From Lysobacterales bacterium (GTDB lineage: Bacteria; Pseudomonadota; Gammaproteobacteria; Xanthomonadales; Marinicellaceae): a stretch of DNA of 39,043 nt. The notes beneath the pieces were generated by a model that saw only the letters and a list, made by a program, of their open reading frames with translations, was not told the origin of the DNA and made no database searches. The stretch covers positions 1-39,043 of the forward strand of contig JAGRJP010000043.1 in NCBI GenBank assembly GCA_020442665.1, read 5' to 3'. Below, piece after piece: positions 1 through 6,830 of this stretch. The stretch's first letter is position 1. Each line of letters starts with the position of its first letter. Made by a program: the position numbers and the translations under genes.

Positions 1-866
1 CCTAGTACACTCAAACTGAATGCGATGATTGCCAATAATACCGTCCAACCACGGAAAGCATTGCGTTTTTCACTCACAGCCTGAACGTGAATCAAACCAA
101 CCGCTGCCAGCCAGGGTAAAAATGACGCATTTTCAACCGGATCCCAAAACCACCAGCCGCCCCAGCCGAGCTCATAATAAGCCCACCAACTTCCAAGGAC
201 AATTCCTAGAGTTAAGCATCCCCAGGCAATATTCGTCCACGGACGAGACCAGCGTATCCAGTTTTCATCAATTTTTCCACCCAATAATGCAGTAACTGAT
301 AAAGCAAAAGGAACCGATAATCCCACATACCCCATGTATAAGATAGGTGGATGAATAATAAGTCCAATGTCTTGCAAAAGCGGGTTTAAATCATTGCCAT
401 CCATCGGTGCGGGAAATGTCCTTAAGAATGGATTGGAAGTGATATAAACAAATGCTGCGAATCCGAGAGAAATAACACCCAGAATAGCTAAAACTCTGGC
501 AATTTGTTTCAGAGACAAAGATTTTGAGAACAACGCAACCATGGCTGTCCATAATGCCTGAATCGTCACCCAAAGCAACATGGAACCTTCATGAGCTCCC
601 CAGGTTGCAGAAATTCGGTAACGAACCGGTAAAATCAGGTTTGAATTTCGCCAGACATAAGCCACAGAAAAATCCTGAATCACGAATAATGTCACCAGAA
701 TTAAAAATGAAGTCAATGTGAAAATCAGTTGCAAATACGCCAATGGACGTGCTGTTTTCATCAACTGTGAGTTATTTGTATAAAAGCCCCAAATCGGTAA
801 TATTGTCAGCAATAAGGAAACAACCAGTGCAAAGGCGAGGGTGAATTGTCCAATTTCAGCAAGCAT
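1..866 (-). CDS. ccmF: Cytochrome c heme lyase subunit CcmF (N-terminal part)
   Basis: CcmF is the inner-membrane component of the cytochrome c maturation machine; with CcmH it takes heme from CcmE and attaches it to apocytochrome c in the periplasm. The gene reads out of the left edge, so only about 288 N-terminal residues are present. The frame starts at ATG 866 with a GGAAAGGA ribosome binding site and gives a run of hydrophobic helices. The family hallmark is the tryptophan-rich WWD segment, seen here as GWGGWWFWDPVENASFLPW near residue 235. Upstream helices contain ATWGAHEGSMLLW, also typical of CcmF and NrfE-type lyases. The start lies 2 nt after the ccmE stop, so the two are co-transcribed. 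The adjacency to ccmE favours CcmF over NrfE. Confidence 0.96.
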   Translation of the reverse strand, partial: MLAEIGQFTLAFALVVSLLLTILPIWGFYTNNSQLMKTARPLAYLQLIFTLTSFLILVTLFVIQDFSVAYVWRNSNLILPVRYRISATWGAHEGSMLLWVTIQALWTAMVALFSKSLSLKQIARVLAILGVISLGFAAFVYITSNPFLRTFPAPMDGNDLNPLLQDIGLIIHPPILYMGYVGLSVPFALSVTALLGGKIDENWIRWSRPWTNIAWGCLTLGIVLGSWWAYYELGWGGWWFWDPVENASFLPWLAAVGLIHVQAVSEKRNAFRGWTVLLAIIAFSLSVL

Positions 867-868
867 TG

Positions 869-1324
869 TTAATCCTTTCCTTTGTAATCCGGGCTTTCTT
901 TGGCTTTTTTCAGCGAGTCAGCAACTTCAGGAGGCATATAGTTTTCGTCATGTTTTGCCAAAATCTCTTCCGCATGGAAAACATTATTTTTATCCAGATT
1001 GCCAATGGCTACGACACCTTGATCATCTCTGAATAAATCAGGTAAAAGACCTGTGTATTTGATTGCGATGTCTTTGGCATAATCAGTCACTACAAAATCC
1101 ACATCCAGAGATGTTGTTGACTTGACAATGCTGCCTTTTTTCACCATTCCGCCAATACGGAAATTCCGACCTTCTTTTGGATAATCGCCATTATGAACTT
1201 CTGTTGGAGACTTATAGAGCAGAATGTTTTCTTTGAATGCAGTTAATATCAATGCGGTGGCAATGGCTACGCCCAAAAGTATCACTGAAAGAGCTAACAG
1301 GCGTTTTTTTCGTGTTGGAGTCAT
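869..1324 (-). CDS. ccmE: Periplasmic heme chaperone CcmE
   Basis: CcmE receives heme from CcmC, binds it covalently through a histidine and hands it to CcmF. The 151-residue protein has the usual length. Residues 7-29 form the single N-terminal membrane anchor, followed by the periplasmic OB-fold domain with the RIGGMV segment. The heme-binding motif is visible as AKHDENYMPPEV near the C-terminus, where the His is the heme ligand and the Tyr the axial partner. A GAGGT ribosome binding site precedes ATG 1324. In most gammaproteobacteria ccmE is inside a ccmABCDEFGH operon; here nothing on this strand lies upstream for at least 290 nt, so this looks like the head of a separate ccmEF transcription unit. 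Confidence 0.95.
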   Translation of the reverse strand: MTPTRKKRLLALSVILLGVAIATALILTAFKENILLYKSPTEVHNGDYPKEGRNFRIGGMVKKGSIVKSTTSLDVDFVVTDYAKDIAIKYTGLLPDLFRDDQGVVAIGNLDKNNVFHAEEILAKHDENYMPPEVADSLKKAKESPDYKGKD

Positions 1325-1421
1325 TTTTACCTCAAAATTTGGACTGGATATTATATCTTGTCAGAGTAATTTATGCATTTGAAAAAAGTAGATAAATGAG
1401 TGAATTTATTTTTTATCGCAG

Positions 1422-1427
1422 TATAAT
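1422..1427 (+). promoter_or_regulatory. Candidate -10 element in the ccmE-VOC intergenic region
   Basis: The 291-nt gap 1325-1615 separates divergent units. A perfect TATAAT lies here on the plus strand with no good -35 at the normal distance (about 1400-1405). If used, it would give a long leader that includes the short ORF at 1509. On the minus strand another TATAAT at 1350-1355 could serve ccmE. Both are single-box matches in AT-rich DNA, so they are weakly supported. Confidence 0.3.
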
Positions 1428-1508
1428 CCTTTGAGTCCGAGTAAGTTTGATACCGAAGTGTTATTTTTCATGAAAACTGTACTTACAAAAATGTATAGGA
1501 GTATCAAA

Positions 1509-1547
1509 ATGATAACTGACTTTAATATTTTAAACTTCATTCAATGA
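1509..1547 (+). CDS. Possible 12-codon peptide ORF with a strong ribosome binding site
   Basis: An AGGAG at 1497-1501 stands 7 nt before an ATG that opens a 12-codon frame, MITDFNILNFIQ, ended by TGA. The ribosome binding site is better than that of most neighbouring real genes, which is why it is listed. The frame ends 68 nt before the VOC gene and could be a leader peptide of the VOC-hemB-aroE unit or a stand-alone small peptide. It shows no run of one amino acid that would identify an attenuation signal. No function can be assigned. Confidence 0.3.
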   Translation: MITDFNILNFIQ

Positions 1548-1555
1548 ACCAATAG

Positions 1556-1581
1556 ATTATATTAGTTGATGCTAATATAAT
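1556..1581. promoter_or_regulatory. Perfect 10-bp inverted repeat overlapping a -10 box
   Basis: ATTATATTAG (1556-1565) and CTAATATAAT (1572-1581) are exact inverted copies around a 6-nt centre TTGATG. The right arm ends in TATAAT (1576-1581), a perfect -10 box 34 nt before the VOC start codon. Such an arrangement suits an operator for a dimeric repressor of the VOC-hemB-aroE unit. It could also fold as an RNA hairpin if transcription starts upstream. The regulator is unknown. Confidence 0.5.
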
Positions 1582-1615
1582 ACTTTATTTAATTATTTCA
1601 ACAGAAAATAGAATT

Positions 1616-2041
1616 ATGAATGCATTAACACCCTTTCATCTGGCAATTCCGGTTGACGATTTAACAAAGTCTCGTGAGTTTTATGGTGAAATTTTAGGCT
1701 GTGAAGAAGGTCGTAGTAGTGATATCTGGATTGATTTTAATTTTTTTGGCCATCAGTTGGTTTGTCATCTAGCTGAAAACAACAACAATGAAAAGCATCA
1801 TAATCCGGTTGACGGTAAAAGTGTGCCTGTTCCACATTTCGGAATTGTTATGGAAATGCAACAATGGAAACAACTCAGAGATAAGCTCGAAAGCCACAAT
1901 CTGGACTTTGTTATTGAACCTTATATTCGCTTTGAAGGTCAAGTTGGTGAACAAGCGACCATGTTTTTATACGATTTCTGTGGAAATGCGTTAGAATTTA
2001 AAGCATTCGCAAATATTGAAGAAGAGTTATTTAAGAAATAA
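1616..2041 (+). CDS. VOC-superfamily (glyoxalase/dioxygenase-fold) protein
   Basis: A 141-residue single protein of the vicinal oxygen chelate fold. The N-terminus has the family pattern FHLAIPVDDLTKSREFYGEILG, split here as FHLAIPVDDL then KSREFYGEILG, and the second module has PHFGIVME. His8, His74 and Glu127 occupy the places where VOC enzymes bind a divalent metal, so an active metal site is plausible. The reaction is unknown; related proteins are usually annotated as glyoxalase or extradiol-dioxygenase-like without biochemical proof. It is followed by hemB after 12 nt on the same strand and is therefore likely co-transcribed with hemB and aroE. The start is preceded by AGAAAATAGA, a moderate ribosome binding site. 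Confidence 0.85.
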   Translation: MNALTPFHLAIPVDDLTKSREFYGEILGCEEGRSSDIWIDFNFFGHQLVCHLAENNNNEKHHNPVDGKSVPVPHFGIVMEMQQWKQLRDKLESHNLDFVIEPYIRFEGQVGEQATMFLYDFCGNALEFKAFANIEEELFKK

Positions 2042-2053
2042 ATTGAAATACTT

Positions 2054-3046
2054 ATGCAAAAATATCCGTTAACACGAAAAAGAAGACTCAGATACACCCA
2101 ATCAATCAGAGATTTAGCCGCTGAAAATACATTGAATTCATCAGATTTAATCTGGCCGGTGTTTGTACTCGAAGGTGAAAATCGCAGAGAATCCATCAAG
2201 TCCATGCCCGGCGTTTATCGTTTGTCTCAGGATTTATTAATTGAGAAACTCGCAAAATTATATTCGATGGGTTTGAAAGCCGTGGCGTTGTTTCCGGTAG
2301 TGACCGCCGAAAAGAAATCGGAACAAGCAGAGGAAGCATATAACTCTGACGGTTTAGTGCAAAGAAGCATTCGTAAAATCAAATCGGAATTGCCTGAAAT
2401 TTTAGTGATTTCTGATATTGCGCTCGATCCGTTTACAATTCATGGACAAGATGGATTGATTGATGAAAGTGGCTATGTTTTGAATGATGAAACAGTCGAA
2501 GTTCTTTGCAAACAAGCGGTTTCACATGCCAGAGCCGGTGTAGATATTGTCGCTCCGTCAGATATGATGGACGGACGGATTCTGAAAGTTCGTGAAGCGT
2601 TGGAATCCAATGGTTATATCAACACTTCGATTCTGGCTTATTCGGCAAAGTATGCCAGTTGTTTTTACGGACCTTTCCGTGATGCGGTGGGTTCATCCGG
2701 AAATTTGGGTAAAAGCACCAAGGAAAACTATCAGATGAATCCTGCCAATGGCAAAGAGGCTTTGGATGAAATCGCTATGGATATTGATGAAGGAGCAGAT
2801 ATGGTGATGGTTAAACCCGGCTTGCCTTATCTGGATATTATTAAATCGGCATCTGAAACATTTAACACACCGGTTTTTGCCTATCAGGTGAGTGGCGAGT
2901 ATGCGATGCTGCAAAGTGCGATAGACAATGGTTTTTTAGACGAGAAAAAAGCGATTCTTGAAAGTTTGTTGTGTTTCAAAAGAGCGGGATGCGATGCTAT
3001 TCTGACTTATTATGCCGATCGGGTTTTAGAATATCTCAATGAGTAA
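2054..3046 (+). CDS. hemB: Delta-aminolevulinic acid dehydratase (porphobilinogen synthase)
   Basis: HemB joins two 5-aminolevulinate molecules into porphobilinogen, the second step of tetrapyrrole synthesis from ALA, in the cytoplasm. The 330 residues match the family length. The two active-site lysines are seen at K199 (AYSAKYASCFYGPFRDA) and K254 (MVMVKPGLPY), the latter forming the Schiff base. The metal region reads DIALDPFTIHGQDG (residues 121-134): it has aspartates and no cysteine cluster, the pattern of magnesium-type enzymes such as that of Pseudomonas rather than zinc-type ones. The start has almost no Shine-Dalgarno sequence. The 3' end overlaps aroE by 8 nt, implying translational coupling. 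Next to ccmEF it supports heme supply, although it is on the other strand. Confidence 0.97.
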   Translation: MQKYPLTRKRRLRYTQSIRDLAAENTLNSSDLIWPVFVLEGENRRESIKSMPGVYRLSQDLLIEKLAKLYSMGLKAVALFPVVTAEKKSEQAEEAYNSDGLVQRSIRKIKSELPEILVISDIALDPFTIHGQDGLIDESGYVLNDETVEVLCKQAVSHARAGVDIVAPSDMMDGRILKVREALESNGYINTSILAYSAKYASCFYGPFRDAVGSSGNLGKSTKENYQMNPANGKEALDEIAMDIDEGADMVMVKPGLPYLDIIKSASETFNTPVFAYQVSGEYAMLQSAIDNGFLDEKKAILESLLCFKRAGCDAILTYYADRVLEYLNE

Positions 3047-3851
3047 AACCTTTAAACTGGCATTATTCGGCAATCCGGTGAGTCACAGCTTATCGCCTAA
3101 GATTCATCAGAATTTTGCCGAACAGTTCGATTTAAAAATTCAATATGATTTAATTCAGGTTGAGTCAGAAAATCTACACCAAACGGTGATTGATTTCTCC
3201 AAAAATGGCGGACACGGAGCTAATGTGACACTTCCGCATAAACAGCAAGTGATTGATTCTATTGAAAATATTTCTGAAACAGCGAAACAAGCTCATGCTG
3301 TCAATACTCTATATCTGGATGTCGAAGGACAAATTTGCGGAGAAAATACCGATGGAATCGGTTTTATTAATGATTTATCCAACCGTTGTCATATTGACTG
3401 TAACGGCAAGAATATATTGATTCTGGGAGCCGGAGGAGCTGCACAGGGAATTGTCCCTGAAATCATGAAAAACAAGCCAAAGTCTTTAGTTATAACCAAC
3501 AGAAGTATCGAAAAGGCAGAGAAAATAGCTGTTTCCAATAATTCAAAAGCTATGACTTTCGAACAACTCAAAGATTTCAATCAATCATTCGATCTTATTA
3601 TTCACGCCAGTTCCCTCGGCCACAAAGGACAAACTCTCAAGTTTAAACAACAACACATCCATTCAAAAACTCAGGGTTACGACCTGAGCTACGGCAAAGC
3701 TGCACAACCATTTCTGGATTTTTGTGACTCAATGAAAATTCAATCATACGACGGCATTGGAATGCTTATCGAACAGGCTGCCGCAGCTTTTGAGATTTGG
3801 TTTGGGGTTAAGCCTGAAACACATACAATTTTTCAAAAACTGGAAAAATAG
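3039..3851 (+). CDS. aroE: Shikimate dehydrogenase
   Basis: AroE reduces 3-dehydroshikimate to shikimate with NADPH in the aromatic amino acid pathway. The 270-residue protein has the full set of signatures: GNPVSHSLSPKIH for shikimate binding near residue 11, NVTLPHKQQV with the catalytic lysine near 68, NTDGIGF with the catalytic aspartate near 104, the nucleotide loop ILGAGGAAQG near 127, and the C-terminal GIGMLIEQAAAAFEIWFG. It begins inside the last codons of hemB and is the last gene of the unit. The hemB-aroE linkage is a known arrangement in some gammaproteobacteria. Confidence 0.96.
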   Translation: MSKTFKLALFGNPVSHSLSPKIHQNFAEQFDLKIQYDLIQVESENLHQTVIDFSKNGGHGANVTLPHKQQVIDSIENISETAKQAHAVNTLYLDVEGQICGENTDGIGFINDLSNRCHIDCNGKNILILGAGGAAQGIVPEIMKNKPKSLVITNRSIEKAEKIAVSNNSKAMTFEQLKDFNQSFDLIIHASSLGHKGQTLKFKQQHIHSKTQGYDLSYGKAAQPFLDFCDSMKIQSYDGIGMLIEQAAAAFEIWFGVKPETHTIFQKLEK

Positions 3852-3887
3852 CTTTAAAGCTGAAGAATCGTTTTACACAGTTGCCTA

Positions 3888-3905
3888 AGAATAGTTTTCT
3901 ATTCT
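3888..3905. other. Perfect hairpin after aroE
   Basis: AGAATAG and CTATTCT flank a TTTT loop, a 7-bp perfect stem 37 nt after the aroE stop. No T-run follows, so it is not a classic intrinsic terminator. A second inverted pair, GTATGAA (3914-3920) and TTCATAC (3939-3945), lies just beyond. The rest of the gap between aroE and the cassette is AT-rich and shows no gene. Confidence 0.5.
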
Positions 3906-3985
3906 GAGTTGCCGTATGAACTTTTCAATAATTGCTTTTTCATACAAAAACACTTATTCTTCGTTTTATACGAAATAAAGATTAA

Positions 3986-4007
3986 CATATAGCCAAAGAT
4001 GTTAGCC
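3986..4007 (+). other. attC-like half site at the left edge of the cassette
   Basis: The stretch CATATAGCC-AAAGAT-GTTAGCC closely resembles the right end of the full site after the cassette, CACATAGCC-AAACC-GTTAATCC. GTTAGCC at 4001-4007 fits the integron core GTTRRRY except at one position. It therefore looks like the 3' half of an attC into which, or next to which, the cassette was inserted. No matching 5' half could be found between aroE and this point. Confidence 0.6.
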
Positions 4008-5353
4008 ACAACCATTAAAAACGACAAATGAAACTAATTGCCGATTCAAAAACATTTGAAAAAGAGTTTATAAGGTTACTTAAATCTTATAACGAGTATT
4101 ACTGGTTGACTGCTTGGGCAAGTCCATCATCTTTGGCTTTTGAGAAATTGGATAAGTTCAGAGATAGAATTAAAAAAATAATTGTTGGGATTCATTTCTA
4201 TCAGACTCATCCCAATTTTATAGAAAACTTCTTAGATTTAAGCACCGTTCGCTATATAAAACAGCCAGAAGGTACTTTTCATCCCAAATTATATCTTTTT
4301 TATAATTCAAAATTCGACTGGGAAATATTAACGGGAAGTGCCAATTTCACAGGAGCAGCATTTAATGTCAATACTGAGATTTCAACACTAATTAATTCTA
4401 AAAACAAGAAAGCAAATAAAATTCTTTCCGAGGTACTTGAAATCGTTGACTCAACATGGAATGATTCAACTCTTTTTGACAAGAAAGAATTAAAGAATTA
4501 TCGAAAAGTTTGGAAAAACCACAGACCCAAAATTAACAGCCTATCTGGAGTCTATGGAAATTGTAAAAATAAAAGGACAAAAAAGAGTAAACCTCTTTAT
4601 TTAGTTCCAGTTGCAAATATGGACTGGAAACAGTTCATAATTAGAGTGAATGAAGAAAAACATCATTCTTTAACATCTCGACTAAAAGTCCTTAAGATTG
4701 CCAGAACATCTTTTGAAAAAGTTGAGTCATTCAAATACATGAGCGATGATGAAAGAAAATTTATTGCGGGCATTCCAAACAGGCTTAAAGTTGACAATGA
4801 TGTGTACTGGGGTTACTTTGGGAGCATGCAAGGAGCTGGAAAATTTAAAAACCGAATTGGAGAAAATGATGAAATTATTTCTAACGCTCTTGATGAAATA
4901 CCTCTATCTGGTCAAATTACAAAGATTCATTTTCAAAGATTTCTAAAAAAATATACATCTGTATTTCCAGGAATCTATTTAGGCACAGCCACTCGTTTAT
5001 TAGCAATGAAAAGACCAGATGTTTTTGTATGTCTCGACAGTAAAAACAAATCAGAATTATGCAAAGATTTTGGAATTGTTAAGTCAGGACTTAATTATGA
5101 CCGATATTGGGATGATATTATTGAAAGAATCTATGATTCTGATTGGTGGATTAATCCTGAACCAAAAGATAAAACGGAAAGATTAATTTGCGATTCAAGA
5201 GCTGCATTTCTTGACTCGCTTTATTATGAGGAATAAAACAGCAGTGGCTAACAAAAGCTATATGTAATGTGGGGTACAGCCGGGTAATTCAACCGCATTT
5301 CTCCGTGGCAAAAACGCCAATTCGTCTTTCCCGCACGCCACATAGCCAAACCG
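4002..5353 (+). mobile_element. Integron-like gene cassette with one gene
   Basis: The predicted cassette runs from the T after the G of GTTAGCC (4001) to the G of GTTAATC (5353). The decisive point is that the first bases of the cassette, TTAGCC, are the exact complement of the box GGCTAAC (5246-5252) lying just behind the gene. This is expected only if the two ends were once joined in a circle to form one folded attC. The element holds one ORF in the usual orientation, with the recombination site downstream. No integrase gene is in the window, so this would be an orphan cassette or the remnant of an array. Removing it would join 4001 directly to 5354. Confidence 0.65.
4028..5236 (+). CDS. 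Phospholipase D-like domain protein, cassette cargo
   Basis: A 402-residue protein with two parts. Residues 1-140 resemble a single PLD/HKD nuclease-type domain: FHPKLYLF places His85 and Lys87 in an HxK pair, and LTGSANFTGAAFNVNTE (from 101) gives the following GSxN and acidic residue. Similar one-motif proteins are found among restriction enzymes of the NgoFVII/BfiI type and in defence-related nucleases; they work as dimers. Residues 170-402 form a second domain I do not recognise, ending in a segment rich in Trp and Asp (YDRYWDDII, SDWW). There is no signal peptide or membrane segment, so it should be cytoplasmic. No methyltransferase or partner gene accompanies it. The start has no clear ribosome binding site. 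A nuclease or defence role is inference. Confidence 0.7.
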   Translation: MKLIADSKTFEKEFIRLLKSYNEYYWLTAWASPSSLAFEKLDKFRDRIKKIIVGIHFYQTHPNFIENFLDLSTVRYIKQPEGTFHPKLYLFYNSKFDWEILTGSANFTGAAFNVNTEISTLINSKNKKANKILSEVLEIVDSTWNDSTLFDKKELKNYRKVWKNHRPKINSLSGVYGNCKNKRTKKSKPLYLVPVANMDWKQFIIRVNEEKHHSLTSRLKVLKIARTSFEKVESFKYMSDDERKFIAGIPNRLKVDNDVYWGYFGSMQGAGKFKNRIGENDEIISNALDEIPLSGQITKIHFQRFLKKYTSVFPGIYLGTATRLLAMKRPDVFVCLDSKNKSELCKDFGIVKSGLNYDRYWDDIIERIYDSDWWINPEPKDKTERLICDSRAAFLDSLYYEE

Positions 5354-5359
5354 TTAATC
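5246..5359 (+). other. attC-like recombination site
   Basis: The 114-nt site has the layout of an integron attC: R'' GGCTAAC (5246-5252), spacer AAAA, L'' GCTAT (5257-5261), a central region with imperfect inverted sequences including TGTGG/CCACA, L' ATAGC (5342-5346), spacer CAAACC, and R' beginning with G at 5353. The length is within the known range for attC sites. R'' pairs perfectly with the cassette's own left end rather than with the present right flank, as expected after insertion. Confidence 0.65.
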
Positions 5360-5405
5360 CTAAGCTCTTATAACTAATAACCCTTTATAATAATGAGTCA
5401 ATTGA

Positions 5406-5993
5406 TCACCTCAACGGTTTAAACTTCTTAACATCCAGCTTTTTCTGTTGAGAAATATCGGTTAAAGGCTCACATTGTTTCATACTTTCAAGACTTCTGG
5501 TTGCGAGTTGTTGATACAAGGCAGTTCCCTCGGATTTCCAGTTGATTTCTTTGTCGGTGACCGGGCGTTTGATTTCAGCGGGAATTCCGGCAATGATGGA
5601 ACGAGCAGGGGCTTTGAAGTTGGGTTTGATATAGCTGAGTGCGGCTATCATGCATTCATCACCGATTTCGGCATTATCCATAATGACGGATTGAATTCCG
5701 ACCATGCAGTTTTTACCGATGGTGCAACCGTGAATCACCGCTCCATGCGAGACATGAGTGTTTTCTTTGAGTAAAGTGATACCATTCGGAAAACCATGTG
5801 CTACGCACATATCCTGAAAATTAACGCCATTTTCGAGGATTATCGTACCATAATCGCCACGGATTGAAGCATTTGGTCCAATATAGCAATTCTCACCAAT
5901 TTGTACCGAGCCAATTATCACCGCTGTAGGGTGTACAAAACTGGATGGGTGAATGACCGGTTTGACTCCGTCAATTTCATAGATATTTTTCAT
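5406..5993 (-). CDS. paaY: Gamma-carbonic-anhydrase-like hexapeptide protein, PaaY type
   Basis: A 195-residue left-handed beta-helix protein with repeated hexapeptide rungs (for example AVIIGSVQIGENCYIGPNAS and later CTIGKNCMVGIQSV). The three metal-site histidines expected for the gamma-carbonic anhydrase family are present at H66 (VAHGFPN), H83 and H88 (HVSHGAVIHGC). In phenylacetate degraders PaaY is a thioesterase that removes a dead-end ring-derived CoA ester; other family members have unknown or carbonic anhydrase roles. The divergent position next to paaG and paaH supports the PaaY assignment. The C-terminal helical tail after residue 150 is also as in PaaY. The intergenic space to paaG is 45 nt and has TATAAT at 6003-6008. 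Confidence 0.85.
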   Translation of the reverse strand: MKNIYEIDGVKPVIHPSSFVHPTAVIIGSVQIGENCYIGPNASIRGDYGTIILENGVNFQDMCVAHGFPNGITLLKENTHVSHGAVIHGCTIGKNCMVGIQSVIMDNAEIGDECMIAALSYIKPNFKAPARSIIAGIPAEIKRPVTDKEINWKSEGTALYQQLATRSLESMKQCEPLTDISQQKKLDVKKFKPLR

Positions 5994-6038
5994 GCAAATG
6001 AGTATAATCTCTGCTTAACAAAAATACAATCTTGCCAA

Positions 6039-6830
6039 ATGACTAATCATAACTATGAAACAATCAACTATAGCGTTGAGAACCATGTTGCACGTATCGA
6101 GTTAAACCGACCTGATAAGCTCAATGCTTTTTCAAAAACCATGCACGTGGAATTTTTTCAGATTTTGAAATCTGTTGCTGCCAATGATGATTTGCGTTGT
6201 GTGCTTTTAACAGGTGCCGGACGTGGTTTTTGTGCCGGGCAAGACTTAGGGGAAAGAAAAACCGATCAGCCGATGGACTTGGGTGATACTTTGGAGAAAG
6301 GTTATAACACCAACCTAAGAATTTTAAAAAAAATCAGAGCACCGATAATCTGTGCAGTGAATGGAGTTGCTGCCGGAGCTGGAGCGAATATTGCACTGAA
6401 TTGTGATATTGTGGTCGCAAAAGATTCGGCAAAATTCATCCAGTCTTTTTCGCAAGTCGGTTTAATTCCGGATTGTAATGGCACATGGATTTTACCAAAG
6501 TTGGTTGGTTTGGCTCGTGCAAAGGCTTTGACTATGCTTGCAGAACCGCTTTCAGCACAAAAAGCTGAAGAATGGGGCATGATTTATGCGACTTATGCTG
6601 ATGATGATTTCGAGGACAAAGTCAATCAATTGGTTAATACGATTGCCAATCGACCGACATTAGCGTTGGCAAATATCAAAGAGCTCATGGAAAAATCCTA
6701 TCAAAATACTTATAATGAACAACTGGATGCTGAAAGAGATGTTCAAAGGTTAATGGGCTTAACCCATGATTTTAAAGAAGGTGTGAATGCTTTTACTGAA
6801 AAGAGAAAACCAAACTTTAAAGGTTCATAA
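6039..6830 (+). CDS. paaG: Enoyl-CoA hydratase/isomerase, PaaG type
   Basis: In the phenylacetate route PaaG converts ring-1,2-epoxyphenylacetyl-CoA to the oxepin form and later isomerises a double bond. The 263-residue protein starts at ATG 6039 (MTNHNYETINY); a longer open frame upstream is not supported because it runs through the divergent promoter. The crotonase features are LTGAGRGFCAGQDLGERK for the first oxyanion loop, NGVAAGAGANIALNCDIV for the second, and GLIPDCNGTWILPKLVG with the Asp that PaaG uses in place of a hydratase Glu. The FCAGQDL and PDCNGTW patterns are closer to PaaG than to general hydratases. The stop overlaps the paaH start by 1 nt (TAATG), so the pair is translationally coupled. 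Confidence 0.88.
   Translation: MTNHNYETINYSVENHVARIELNRPDKLNAFSKTMHVEFFQILKSVAANDDLRCVLLTGAGRGFCAGQDLGERKTDQPMDLGDTLEKGYNTNLRILKKIRAPIICAVNGVAAGAGANIALNCDIVVAKDSAKFIQSFSQVGLIPDCNGTWILPKLVGLARAKALTMLAEPLSAQKAEEWGMIYATYADDDFEDKVNQLVNTIANRPTLALANIKELMEKSYQNTYNEQLDAERDVQRLMGLTHDFKEGVNAFTEKRKPNFKGS

Noticed and set aside
4001-5359. Cassette ends as insertion sequence inverted repeats
   Set aside because: The complementarity is limited to 7 bp at the outer left and an internal right position, there is no target duplication, and the encoded protein is not a transposase; the attC layout explains the pattern better.
5901-6038. Longer open frame in front of paaG
   Set aside because: It overlaps the N-terminus of the divergent paaY gene and the shared promoter region; the PaaG family start fits ATG 6039.
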